In this document: one piece after another, positions 1 through 7,885 of the stretch | Layout of the letters: every line of letters begins with the position of its first letter | How positions within the stretch are numbered: the first letter of the stretch is position 1 | Origin: Sphaerisporangium sp040649355 | GTDB lineage: Bacteria > Actinomycetota > Actinomycetes > Streptosporangiales > Streptosporangiaceae | Length of the DNA stretch: 64,000 nt | Assembly: GCF_043197795.1 (NCBI RefSeq) | Contig: NZ_JBICTU010000033.1 | Span: forward strand, 13,393-77,392 | Direction: 5' to 3' | Made by a program: the position numbers and the translations under genes | Notes under the pieces: generated by a model | The model's database searches: none | Seen by the model: only the letters and a program-made list of their open reading frames with translations | Told to the model about the DNA's origin: nothing

Positions 1-596
1 AGCCGCTCCCCCGCGAGCCCGAAGATCTCCAGCGCCTCCGGCGACCACTCGGTGGCGTCGAGGTCGAGCAGCATGGTGCGCGACGCCGTGGACGCGTCGG
101 TGACGAAGACGCCGGTCAGCCGGTGGACGAGCCAGGAGTCGCTCGTCGTGACGACGCCCTCCCGGGTGAGGTGGCGGCGGAGCCAGGCCATCTTGGGCGC
201 GGCGAAGTAGGGATCGAGCGGCAGCCCGCTGAGCCCGGCGAGGCGCCCGGCCTCGCCCGTCAGCTCGTCGCAGACGGACTGCGCGCGCCGGTCCTGCCAG
301 ACGATGGCGTCGGTCAGGGGCTCACCGGTCTCGGGGTCCCACGCCAGCACGGTCTCGCCCTGGTTGGCCAGGCCGACGGCCGCGACGGACTCTCCCGCCG
401 CGGCGACGGCCTCCCGTCCGGCGTCCAGCACCGACCGCAGCAGCTCGCCCGGATCCTGCTCGACCAGGCCCCCGGAGCCGTACCGGGGGCGCACGGAGGT
501 CTCCCCTGAGCCGATGATCCCGCGCTCCGGGCAGACCAACAGCGCCTTGGTGCCCGAGGTGCCCTGGTCGATCGCCAGGATGTTCGCCGAGGTCAC
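1..596 (-). CDS. FGGY-family carbohydrate kinase (glycerol-kinase-like), 3' end cut by window
   Basis: This is the N-terminal ~198 residues of a sugar or polyol kinase that phosphorylates its substrate with ATP in the cytoplasm. The start reads ILAIDQGTSGTKALLV, the phosphate-binding loop of the FGGY/ASKHA fold, followed by the family pattern GLANQGETVLAWD and IVWQDRR. The start is GTG at 596. Its first bases overlap the TGA of the upstream permease by four bases (GTGA), so the two are translationally coupled. With the DeoR repressor upstream it forms a repressor-permease-kinase operon. The substrate cannot be read from this fragment. The reading frame is open to base 1. Confidence 0.9.
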   Translation of the reverse strand, partial: MTSANILAIDQGTSGTKALLVCPERGIIGSGETSVRPRYGSGGLVEQDPGELLRSVLDAGREAVAAAGESVAAVGLANQGETVLAWDPETGEPLTDAIVWQDRRAQSVCDELTGEAGRLAGLSGLPLDPYFAAPKMAWLRRHLTREGVVTTSDSWLVHRLTGVFVTDASTASRTMLLDLDATEWSPEALEIFGLAGER

Positions 597-2131
597 CGGC
601 CACCTCCACGGGACAGGCCGGGCTCGTGCCGCAGGGATCCCGGGGCCCTCCACAGCATGCCCCCGTAGACCAGCGCGCCCACGACGAGCGTGCCGACGGC
701 GTAGTACTGGGCCTGGCGGAAGTCGGCCGGGCCGATCAGGATGACCAGCTCGTACGCCAGCCACAGCAGCGCGAGGGCGACGACCGGCTTCTCCCATCTG
801 CCGAGGACGAAGTCCCCGGGTCGGGCGGGGATGCGGTTGCGGGTGAACCAGTAAAGCAGCACCGTGCCGGCGTAGAGGATGGCGGGCATGAGCGTGGCCG
901 CGCCGAGGAGGTTCGCCAGGGCGTTGGCGTTGAGCCCGAAGCCGATGACGATCGCGGCGCTGAGGCCGCCGGCGAGCAACGTGGCCCAGATCGGGCCGCC
1001 GGTGGCGCGCGGCACCCGGGTCAGCACCTTGGCGGCGGGGAGGCGGCCGTCGCGGGCCATGCTGTAGATCAGGCGGCTGTTGGTGACCATGATGACCAGC
1101 CCGCAGGCGAAGATCGACACGCAGACGATGACCAGGGCGATGGCCTTGATGACCGGGCCCAGGTTCTGGCCGATGATCGTCGCCACCGGGGCGCTGTCGC
1201 CGGTCAGGGCGGGGATGTCGTGGGCGGTCGCCACCAGCACGATCAGGAACAGCATGCCGAGGCCGCCCGCGACGAGGATCGAGCGCACCATGGCGCGGGG
1301 CACCACCTGGCGCGGGTTGTGCGTCTCCTCGGCGAGGTTGGACGCCGACTCCCAGCCGACGATCGTGTACGCGCCGAGCAGCGTGGCCAGCATGAACGGG
1401 CCGAGCCAGCCGTAGTAGCCGGCGTCGGCCACCGCTCCGGTGGACCCGAGCTGGGACCAGTCGCCCTTGCCGGCGAACAGGGCGGCCGCGAGCAGGGCCA
1501 GGGTCAGCCCGACCATGCCGATGACCTCGGCGCCCACCGCCCAGTTGTTGATCTTCGCGGTGATCGGCGTGGACCAGATGATGAGGATCGCCTGGATCAC
1601 GAGGACGACCAGGGTGACCAGCATCGCCTTGCCGGGGCTGAACTCGATGCCGAACAGCGGCAGCAGCGCGGCCTGGCTGAGCCCGTAGTCCACGGCGACC
1701 GTCACGATCGACAGGAACGCGAACGACACCCACCCGAACCACCAGCCCACGCGGGGGTTGGCGAGGCGCGAGGCCCACTGGTACGAGTAGCCGGACAGCG
1801 GGATCTTCGAGGCGAGCATGCCGTAGACGAGCGCGACGAAGACCTGCCCGATCACGACGATCGGCCAGGTCCAGATGCCGCGCGGGCCGCCCGCGCCGAG
1901 CACGAACCCGAACGTGCTGAACAGGCCGGTCGTGATCGAGATGAACGAGAACGCGACCGCGAACGACTCGAACGAGCGCAGGGTGCGGGCGAACTGCTGG
2001 GTGTAGCCGTACGAAGAGACCAGCTCGTCGTCGGTCATGTCCGCCGAGCCGGCCCTCGGGGCGTACGCGGCGGTGCCGGGAACCGGGGACGGCTCAGGCG
2101 CTGAAGTGGTGGACGGGTAGTCCTCGGACAT
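593..2131 (-). CDS. APC-superfamily amino acid/polyamine permease
   Basis: A 512-residue integral membrane transporter with about 12 hydrophobic segments. Family features include an SFISITTGLFSTFG-like first helix region and VGWESASNLAEETHNPRQVVPRA after helix 6. The start was set at ATG 2131 because AAGGAG lies five bases upstream; a start six codons earlier has no such site. It overlaps the kinase gene downstream by 4 bp and follows the DeoR gene after ~100 bp. An APC permease beside an FGGY kinase is unusual, since sugar or polyol carriers are the common partner. The substrate may be an amino alcohol or similar compound; that is inference. Confidence 0.88.
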   Translation of the reverse strand: MSEDYPSTTSAPEPSPVPGTAAYAPRAGSADMTDDELVSSYGYTQQFARTLRSFESFAVAFSFISITTGLFSTFGFVLGAGGPRGIWTWPIVVIGQVFVALVYGMLASKIPLSGYSYQWASRLANPRVGWWFGWVSFAFLSIVTVAVDYGLSQAALLPLFGIEFSPGKAMLVTLVVLVIQAILIIWSTPITAKINNWAVGAEVIGMVGLTLALLAAALFAGKGDWSQLGSTGAVADAGYYGWLGPFMLATLLGAYTIVGWESASNLAEETHNPRQVVPRAMVRSILVAGGLGMLFLIVLVATAHDIPALTGDSAPVATIIGQNLGPVIKAIALVIVCVSIFACGLVIMVTNSRLIYSMARDGRLPAAKVLTRVPRATGGPIWATLLAGGLSAAIVIGFGLNANALANLLGAATLMPAILYAGTVLLYWFTRNRIPARPGDFVLGRWEKPVVALALLWLAYELVILIGPADFRQAQYYAVGTLVVGALVYGGMLWRAPGSLRHEPGLSRGGGR

Positions 2132-2232
2132 GAACACTCCTTGGAGCAAGGTGAAGCGGGAGCGTCGCCTCCGTCGTGCGGTGGTCGCGCCGGTGGTTCG
2201 TCATCGGGATCGGGATCATGGGGCGGGGGTCA

Positions 2233-3012
2233 TCAAAGGCCGGTGTCGTGCGGTCCGACGAGGCGCACACCGGCGGTCGCCAGCGCCTCGGCGAGACCTT
2301 CGTCGGGGGTTCCGTCGCTGATCAGGCCGGTGAGCCGATCGAGCGCGCAGACGTGCCGCGCCGCGATCACACCGAGCTTGGTGGCGTCGGCGATCGCGTA
2401 GCAGCGGGTGGAGTGGTCGAGCATGACCCGGCGGACGTCGACCTCGTCGGAGTGGAAGTCGGTCAGCCCGGCTCCCGGGTGAACCCCGCCCGAGCCGAGG
2501 AACGCCAGGTCGGCGTAGTAGTCGGCGAAGAAGGCCACCGTCTGGCCTCCCGCCAGCGCGAGGTCTCCCGAGCGGGTGCGCCCGCCGGAGACCAGCACCT
2601 CGATGCCGGGCCGGTCGGCCAGCTCCGCGCCCACCGGCAGCGAGTTGGTCAGCACGCGGCCGGTCCAGGTGACCGGGATGGCGCGGGCCACCTCGGCCAC
2701 GCTGGTGCCGACGTCGAAGATCACGGTGTCGCCCGGACGCAGCAGGGAGACGGCGGCTCTGGCCATGGCCTGCTTGCCGGTGACGTTCAGGGCCCTGCGC
2801 TGAGCGTAGCTGTCCTCGACCGCCCGGGGGCGTTCGGCGGGAGTGGCGCCGCCGTGTACGCGCTCCACCAGGCCGTCGTCCTGCAGGCGGAGCAGGTCGC
2901 GGCGGATGGTCTCCCCGGAGACCGAGAAGAGCTCGGCGAGCTCCTCGGTCTTGACGCTCGGACGAGCGGCCACCTCGGCGGCGATGCGGCGACGACGTTC
3001 CGCGGGCAGCAC
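2233..3012 (-). CDS. DeoR-family transcriptional regulator
   Basis: A 259-residue repressor. Residues ~1-60 are the DeoR winged helix (RRRRIAAEVAARP..VKTEELAELF..SGETIRRDLLRLQ). The rest is the sugar-phosphate-sensing DeoRC domain with VIFDVGTSVAEVARAIP and FLGSGGVHPGAGLTD. The GTG start at 3012 is preceded by GAGGAGG at four bases. The gene leads the minus-strand permease and kinase genes and probably represses them until a phosphorylated substrate accumulates. The divergent neighbour is an alcohol dehydrogenase, which could share control. The family call is secure; the regulon is inference. Confidence 0.92.
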   Translation of the reverse strand: MLPAERRRRIAAEVAARPSVKTEELAELFSVSGETIRRDLLRLQDDGLVERVHGGATPAERPRAVEDSYAQRRALNVTGKQAMARAAVSLLRPGDTVIFDVGTSVAEVARAIPVTWTGRVLTNSLPVGAELADRPGIEVLVSGGRTRSGDLALAGGQTVAFFADYYADLAFLGSGGVHPGAGLTDFHSDEVDVRRVMLDHSTRCYAIADATKLGVIAARHVCALDRLTGLISDGTPDEGLAEALATAGVRLVGPHDTGL

Positions 3013-3202
3013 CCGGCCTCCTCTTTGTGGAAACGTGTGGAATGTTGACTGGAAGTATGGATATGCGAGTTAACGCACGTCAAGAGGTGATTTGTCTGAT
3101 TTTTTCGGTGCCGCTGAGGTGGGCAAGGGGAACCGGAGGGCCGGAGCGTGTTCGGTGCGGGGCTGTGGCGGGCCGTCCGGACCGGCGTGTGAGCATGGGG
3201 GC
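3013..3202. promoter_or_regulatory. Divergent promoter region between DeoR and alcohol dehydrogenase genes
   Basis: This 190-bp gap separates divergent genes. On the minus strand a TTGACG box lies near 3082, followed about 18 bases on by CATACT, a plausible -35/-10 pair reading into the DeoR gene. The stretch 3045-3110 is clearly more AT-rich than the surroundings. No clear palindrome was found. Confidence 0.4.
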
Positions 3203-4219
3203 ATGGCCGAAACGATGACCGCCTGGGTGGTGCGCCACCCCGGTCCCATGGACACGCGGCCACTCCAGCGCGTCCGTCTTCCCGTGCCGGAGCCCGGCCC
3301 CGGAGAAGTGCTCGTCAGGGTCGAGGTGTGCGCCGTCTGCCGCACCGACCTGCACCTGGCCGAGGGGGACCTCCCGCCGAGACGCCCTGGCACCGTCCCG
3401 GGGCACGAGGTGGTCGGCCGGGTCGCGGCCCGGGGCCTCGACGCGAACCGGCTGGAGGTCGGCACCAGAGTCGGGGTGCCGTGGCTCCACTTCACCTGCG
3501 GAGAGTGCCGCTACTGCCTTCGCGGCGCGGAGAACCTCTGCCCCAACTCCAAGTACACCGGCTGGGACGTCAACGGCGGGTACGCCGAGTACACAACCGC
3601 TCTGGAGGACTACGTCTACGAGCTGCCGGAGGACCGCCCCGCCGAGCAACTGGCCCCGCTGCTGTGCGCGGGGATCATCGGATACCGGGCTCTGGTGCAC
3701 GCGGAGCTGCCGACGCGTGGCCGGCTGGGCATCTACGGCTTCGGCGCCTCGGCGCACCTCATCGCGCAGGTCGCGATCACCCAGGGCGCCTCGGTACACG
3801 TGCTGACCCGCTCGGAGAAGGCGCGGGAGCTGGCGCTGGACCTCGGAGCGGCGTCGGCGGCCGGCGCCTACGACGCTCCGCCCGAGCCCCTGGACGCCGC
3901 CATCCTGTTCGCGCCCGTCGGCGACCTGGTGCCCGTGGCGCTCGACGCCCTCGACCGGGGCGGCACGCTCGCCGTGGCGGGCATCCACCTGACGGACGTC
4001 CCCGAGCTGAACTACCACCGTCACCTGTTCTACGAGCGCACCCTGCGGAGCGTCACCGCCAACACCCGCAACGACGGCCGCACGTTCCTGAGCATCGCCA
4101 CGCTCCACCCGCTGGAGGTGACCACGACCCCGTACCCCTTCGACCAGGCGGACATGGCCCTGGCCGATCTCGCGGCCGACCGCGTGACCGGCGCGGCCGT
4201 ACTCCACATCGGCGGCTGA
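3203..4219 (+). CDS. Zinc-dependent alcohol dehydrogenase family protein
   Basis: A 338-residue medium-chain dehydrogenase. It shows the catalytic zinc region CAVCRTD and GHEVVG, the structural zinc loop CGECRYCLRGAENLC (four Cys), and a Rossmann turn YGFGASAHLIAQVA. The C-terminal half (AILFAPVGDLVPVALDALDRGGTLAVAGIH) matches the AdhA-like zinc-binding alcohol dehydrogenase group. The start was placed at ATG 3203 (MAETMTAWVV), where the family homology begins, rather than at an upstream in-frame ATG. It converges with the next gene, with 16 bases between the stops. The physiological alcohol is unknown. Confidence 0.9.
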   Translation: MAETMTAWVVRHPGPMDTRPLQRVRLPVPEPGPGEVLVRVEVCAVCRTDLHLAEGDLPPRRPGTVPGHEVVGRVAARGLDANRLEVGTRVGVPWLHFTCGECRYCLRGAENLCPNSKYTGWDVNGGYAEYTTALEDYVYELPEDRPAEQLAPLLCAGIIGYRALVHAELPTRGRLGIYGFGASAHLIAQVAITQGASVHVLTRSEKARELALDLGAASAAGAYDAPPEPLDAAILFAPVGDLVPVALDALDRGGTLAVAGIHLTDVPELNYHRHLFYERTLRSVTANTRNDGRTFLSIATLHPLEVTTTPYPFDQADMALADLAADRVTGAAVLHIGG

Positions 4220-4235
4220 CCGGCCGCCGCCGGGT

Positions 4236-5102
4236 TCAGGTGCGGCGCTCCGCGCGGACCAGCTCCACGATCGCGGTGATGTCGGCCTCGCTCCAGCCGC
4301 GTTCCGCCGCCTCCTCGTAGCGCCGCTCGACCAGGCGCGCGATGGGCGGCGAAAGCCCGGCCGACTCCGCCACCTCGTTGAAGAGCCGCACGTCCTTGGC
4401 GCCGAGCCGCGCGGCGAACCAGCCCTTGTGATCGCCGCAGAGGAGGTCGTCGAGGCGGTCGTGGAGGCCGGGCGCGACGGTGGGCCACCGGTGAAGCAGC
4501 TCGCGCAGCAGCTTCTTGTCGAGCCGGGCCGCCTCGGCCGTGCCCACCGCCTCGGCGATGACGGCGACTCCGGACATCATCAGGTAGTTGTTGAGCAGCT
4601 TGAAGGCCGACGCGCTCCCGGGATCCTCGCCGCAGTACCAGTAGGAGGAGAAGACCCGCGGCCAGATCGGCTCCAGCCGGTCCACGAGCCGCCGTTCACC
4701 GCCCTGCAGGCCCGAGGCCATGCCGTCGAGGACGGTCTGCGGAGCCCCGAGGATCGGCGAGGCCACGAACCTCCGTCCGGGTGCGAGGTCGCGGAGCTCG
4801 CGGGAGGTGTCCGGCGAGACGGTGCTCAGGTCGACCACGATCGGCCAGTCCGGATCGGAGTCCAGCTCGGCCAGCCGTCCCATGACGCCGAGAACGGCCT
4901 GGTCGTCGGCCAGCGACAGCAGCACGGCCTCCACGCCGCGCGCGGCCTCCACCGGCGAGGACGCCTCGACCGCACCGGCCTCGACCACCTCGGCGGCCCT
5001 GCCAGGCGTGCGGTTCCAGACCCTGACGTCGTAGCCGTGCGAGAGCAGCCTTCTCGCCACCGCCCGGCCCATGTGACCCGTTCCCAGTACGGCCACACGC
5101 AT
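4236..5102 (-). CDS. NAD(P)-dependent beta-hydroxyacid dehydrogenase / imine-reductase-type oxidoreductase
   Basis: A 288-residue cytoplasmic oxidoreductase. The N-terminal Rossmann fold begins MRVAVLGTGHMG, and the acid-dehydrogenase core includes VVDLSTVSPDTSRELRDLA. The helix AFKLLNNYLMMSGVAVIAEA carries the conserved Lys and Asn positions of the 3-hydroxyisobutyrate dehydrogenase family. The C-terminal half is the all-helical NAD-binding-11-like domain. Neighbouring sequences of this type are sometimes annotated as imine reductases; the sequence alone does not separate the two. The gene is single, with a HIT gene upstream and a hairpin at 5128-5150 in between. Confidence 0.85.
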   Translation of the reverse strand: MRVAVLGTGHMGRAVARRLLSHGYDVRVWNRTPGRAAEVVEAGAVEASSPVEAARGVEAVLLSLADDQAVLGVMGRLAELDSDPDWPIVVDLSTVSPDTSRELRDLAPGRRFVASPILGAPQTVLDGMASGLQGGERRLVDRLEPIWPRVFSSYWYCGEDPGSASAFKLLNNYLMMSGVAVIAEAVGTAEAARLDKKLLRELLHRWPTVAPGLHDRLDDLLCGDHKGWFAARLGAKDVRLFNEVAESAGLSPPIARLVERRYEEAAERGWSEADITAIVELVRAERRT

Positions 5103-5127
5103 CTGTCATCCCCCCTTGCCGTGGTCG

Positions 5128-5150
5128 TCCGGGCCCTCCACGGGCCCGGA
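5128..5150 (-). terminator. Hairpin downstream of HIT gene
   Basis: Nine-base perfect arms (TCCGGGCCC / GGGCCCGGA) enclose a 5-nt loop just after the HIT-gene stop. There is no U-tract, as is usual in high-GC actinobacteria. Confidence 0.6.
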
Positions 5151-5163
5151 GGCAGCCGGGTAC

Positions 5164-5646
5164 CTACGCCGTCGGAGCGCGATGCGGGAGCATCACCGAG
5201 GTGGACGCCTCGGACACGAATGCCTTCATGGCCTCCCGCAGGGCCCACGCCTCCTGGTTCAGCAGCCGGCGATCCCGCGGCTCGCAGTCGGCGTCGACGA
5301 CGACGTTGTCCCCCTCGAAGCGCGGGAACACGTGTATGTGGGTGTGGAACACCTCCTGGAGCGCGGCCTCCCCATCGCCGACCAGCACGTTGACGCCCTC
5401 ACAGCGCAGTCCCGAACGGCGCAGCCCCAGCGCCACCCGATGGGCCACCCGCCACATGTGGGCCCCGACCTGCTCGTCGAGGTCCTCAAGCCCGGTGGCG
5501 TGCACACGTGAGATCACCAGGGCGTGGCCCGGGTTCACCGGGTTGCCGTCCATGACCACGATCGCCACATCGTCCTGGAAGGCCACGCTCGCTTCGGTCC
5601 GGCCCGCGATGATGTCGCAGAACACGCAAGGATCGCCTGTGTCCAT
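5164..5646 (-). CDS. HIT-family nucleotide hydrolase
   Basis: A 160-residue histidine-triad protein. These enzymes hydrolyse or transfer nucleoside phosphoramidates and dinucleotides in the cytoplasm. The protein opens with CVFCDIIAGRTEASVAF (Cys pair of the HIT zinc site). It carries NPGHALVISR and the catalytic triad HTHIHVFPR (H-x-H-x-H), with the middle His acting as nucleophile in the family. The length is normal. It stands between two minus-strand genes with its own terminator-like hairpin downstream. The C-terminus is slightly extended (RLLNQEAWALREAMKAF). Confidence 0.92.
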   Translation of the reverse strand: MDTGDPCVFCDIIAGRTEASVAFQDDVAIVVMDGNPVNPGHALVISRVHATGLEDLDEQVGAHMWRVAHRVALGLRRSGLRCEGVNVLVGDGEAALQEVFHTHIHVFPRFEGDNVVVDADCEPRDRRLLNQEAWALREAMKAFVSEASTSVMLPHRAPTA

Positions 5647-5752
5647 CCCTCAATGATTCTCTCCCCCGACCGGATCATCCCTTCCGGGGTGGCACAAAGA
5701 GTCAGCGCCTCCTGGCCTCCCGGCCTGGGAGACCTCCGGCATGGGTCGGCCG

Positions 5753-5783
5753 GCGGCGTACCACTCGAACAGCAGTACGCCGC
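5753..5783 (-). terminator. Hairpin downstream of chitinase
   Basis: Nine-base perfect arms (GCGGCGTAC / GTACGCCGC) with a 13-nt loop lie about 25 bases past the chitinase stop on the minus strand. This is a plausible terminator. Confidence 0.5.
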
Positions 5784-5806
5784 AGGCCCGTCCTCGCGCG
5801 CCGGCG

Positions 5807-7120
5807 TCAGCGAAGGATCTTGTAGAGGGCCGAGGTGAGGGAGGCCTTGGTGTCGTCCTGGTCGATGGACCACATCATCGAGCCGCCGAGCCCCTTCAGC
5901 CTGATGTAGGCGGCCTTCTCCAGCAGCGACGCCGGGTCGTCGTACGACCAGAACTCGTTGCCGTCGTACAGCCACAGCGTGCCGGTGAGCAGGTCGCGGT
6001 ACCGCTTGCCCGGCTTGTTGACGAGGATCTTGTAGTCCTCGGTGCCGGGCGCCCACGTCGCGGGGGCCGGGCCCGTCGCCTGGGCGTACAGGCCGTTGCC
6101 CGTGGACTTCACGCCTGTCCAGCCCTGCCCGTACGCGGGGACGCCGACCACGATCTTCTTGGCGGGGGCGCCGCGCGCCAGGTAGTCGCGGACGGTGGCG
6201 TCCACGCTGTACTTGACCGGGTTCGGGTCCTTGCGGTCGGTGAGCAGGTTGCCGTTGTGGCCGGTCCTGCTCTCCCAGGGACCGTGCAGGTCGTAGCCCT
6301 GGATCGTGGCGAAGTCGAGGTTGCGGAACACGTCGCGGACCTCGAAGCCGGCGTCGATCTTGGCGGCGGCGGCGGGGAGGAACGCGGTGAGCTCGCTCTT
6401 CGCGTCGTAGGCCTTCATCTGCCGGCGCAGCTCGGCGGTGAAGAGCGTGAAGTTGCGCTTGTCCTCCGGCCGGATGACGTTGCCGGCGTTGCCCTCCGAG
6501 CCCGGCCATTCCCAGTCGAGGTCGATGCCGTCGAAGACGCCCGCGCCGCTGCCCGGGGCCAGGCCAGGCAGGTCGCCCTTGAGCCAGAGGCCCACGCAGG
6601 AGGCGGCCAGCGCGGTACGGGCCTCGGGGGTGCTGACGGCGTCGGAGAAGTACTTCGACCCGGTCCAGCCGCCGAGGGAGATCAGCGCCTTGAGGCCGGG
6701 ATTCTTGGCCTTGAGCTTCCTGAGCTGGTTCAGGTTGCCGTTGAGCGCCTGGCCCGGCTGGTCGGCGACGCCGTCCACGCTCTCCTCGGCGGAGACCGGC
6801 CGCTGCCAGTCGGCCCAGGCGTCGGCCGAGACGCACGTGCCGTCCGCGCCGACGTTCCCGAAGGCGTAGTTGATATGGGTCAGCTTGGCCGCGGCACCGC
6901 TGGTGTCCACGTCCTTGACGTGGTAGTCGCGTCCGTAGATGCCCCACTGGATGAAGTAGGCGACCCGCTTGAACCGGTCACCGCCGTCCGGATGCGCTTG
7001 GGCGGGCGCGGGTACGGCTGTCGCCGCCAGGGCCCCGGCGGGCACGGCCACCGCGCCGAGGCCGACGGCGATCGCCGCCGCGAGTGCGTGCTGGAAAGGA
7101 CGTCGCACGGCCATCTCCAC
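5807..7120 (-). CDS. Secreted GH18 chitinase
   Basis: A ~437-residue secreted endo-acting chitinase. A signal peptide with a hydrophobic core (residues ~12-35) ends near AQAHPDGG. The catalytic (beta/alpha)8 barrel follows directly, with VAYFIQWGIYGRDYHV, LKALISLGGWTGSKYF (the SxGG motif) and FDGIDLDWEWPG. The last carries the DxxDxDxE signature, with Glu204 as general acid. The QGYDLHGPWE and SMMWSIDQDD segments are also typical. No carbohydrate-binding module is present. The start could be GTG 7120 or ATG 7114; neither has a strong Shine-Dalgarno sequence. A perfect palindrome 18 bases upstream suggests repressor control by chito-oligosaccharides. Confidence 0.93.
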   Translation of the reverse strand: MEMAVRRPFQHALAAAIAVGLGAVAVPAGALAATAVPAPAQAHPDGGDRFKRVAYFIQWGIYGRDYHVKDVDTSGAAAKLTHINYAFGNVGADGTCVSADAWADWQRPVSAEESVDGVADQPGQALNGNLNQLRKLKAKNPGLKALISLGGWTGSKYFSDAVSTPEARTALAASCVGLWLKGDLPGLAPGSGAGVFDGIDLDWEWPGSEGNAGNVIRPEDKRNFTLFTAELRRQMKAYDAKSELTAFLPAAAAKIDAGFEVRDVFRNLDFATIQGYDLHGPWESRTGHNGNLLTDRKDPNPVKYSVDATVRDYLARGAPAKKIVVGVPAYGQGWTGVKSTGNGLYAQATGPAPATWAPGTEDYKILVNKPGKRYRDLLTGTLWLYDGNEFWSYDDPASLLEKAAYIRLKGLGGSMMWSIDQDDTKASLTSALYKILR

Positions 7121-7138
7121 TTGCTCGATGAGCTTTAT

Positions 7139-7159
7139 TTATAGGAAAGTTTCCTATAA
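7139..7159. promoter_or_regulatory. 21-bp perfect palindrome, putative chitinase operator
   Basis: Two 10-base arms (TTATAGGAAA and TTTCCTATAA) flank a single central G, 18-24 bp upstream of the chitinase start. The AGGAAA-N-TTTCCT core resembles operators I recall for ROK-family repressors (CsnR type) of actinomycete chitosanase and other glycosidase genes. It does not resemble the DasR box. The palindrome is certain; the regulator identity is inference. Confidence 0.7.
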
Positions 7160-7296
7160 GTTTTCACGGATCGTAGAGTCCGCCGTGCGGCGCGTCAATG
7201 CCTTCCCTTGGCCCTGCCGGGATTGTCCTGGTACGGGAAATCAGCGCGCGGGCGTGCGTCCCGCCGGCGACTGACGGGTCGTTCGTTCCTCTGTGG

Positions 7297-7758
7297 TCAG
7301 GCGAGGCGCGCGGGGAAGCCTCCCGTGGCGACCGGGCCCCATTTCACCGGCGTGATGCGCAGCAGCGACTTGCCCTGGCGCTCCATGGCCGCGCGGTAGT
7401 CGTCCCAGTCGGGGTGCTCGCCGGAGATGGACCGGTAGTACTCGACGAGCGGTTCGAGCGCCTCGGGCATGTCGAGGACCTCGCAGGCCCCGTCGATCTG
7501 CACCCAGGGCCCGTCGAAGTCGTCCGACAGGATGACGACGCTCACCTTGGGGTCGCGGCGGGCGTTCTTGGTCTTGGCGCGTTCGGGGTAGGTGGACACC
7601 ACGATGCGGCCCAGCTCGTCGACGCCGCAGCTCACAGGGGACGCCTGCGGGCCGCCGTCACGCCGCGTCGTGATGACGAGCGCCCTGTGGCGCTCACGGA
7701 CGAAGTCGAGCAGCTGCTCACGGGTGACCGTGTCGGCGGTCGCGATCCTCGGGCTCAT
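7297..7758 (-). CDS. PPOX-class (F420-dependent type) split-barrel protein
   Basis: A 153-residue single-domain flavin/F420-binding split-barrel protein. Its pattern RERHRALVITTRRDGGPQAS..SCGVDELGRIVVST and RDPKVSVVILSDDFDGPWVQIDG fits the actinobacterial F420-dependent PPOX group (often annotated TIGR03618-like). The C-terminus YRSISGEHPDWDDYRAAM is typical. The start was set at ATG 7758 (MSPRIATADTV). A longer reading would run through the divergent regulator gene and is rejected. Substrate unknown. Confidence 0.88.
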   Translation of the reverse strand: MSPRIATADTVTREQLLDFVRERHRALVITTRRDGGPQASPVSCGVDELGRIVVSTYPERAKTKNARRDPKVSVVILSDDFDGPWVQIDGACEVLDMPEALEPLVEYYRSISGEHPDWDDYRAAMERQGKSLLRITPVKWGPVATGGFPARLA

Positions 7759-7885
7759 GGCCTCACTGTACGACCATGCCGCTCGCCGTTCACTTCGCCA
7801 CCACAGGCACCACCGCCGGATCGCCGAAGGCTCCACTATCCGGCCGACTGGGGGAATGTCGGTGGTGGCTGGCATTCTTGGGGGC

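Noticed and set aside
626..2104. 492-residue plus-strand frame opposite the APC permease
   Set aside because: Asp/Arg/Gln-rich shadow frame with no family features; the permease on the minus strand explains the region.
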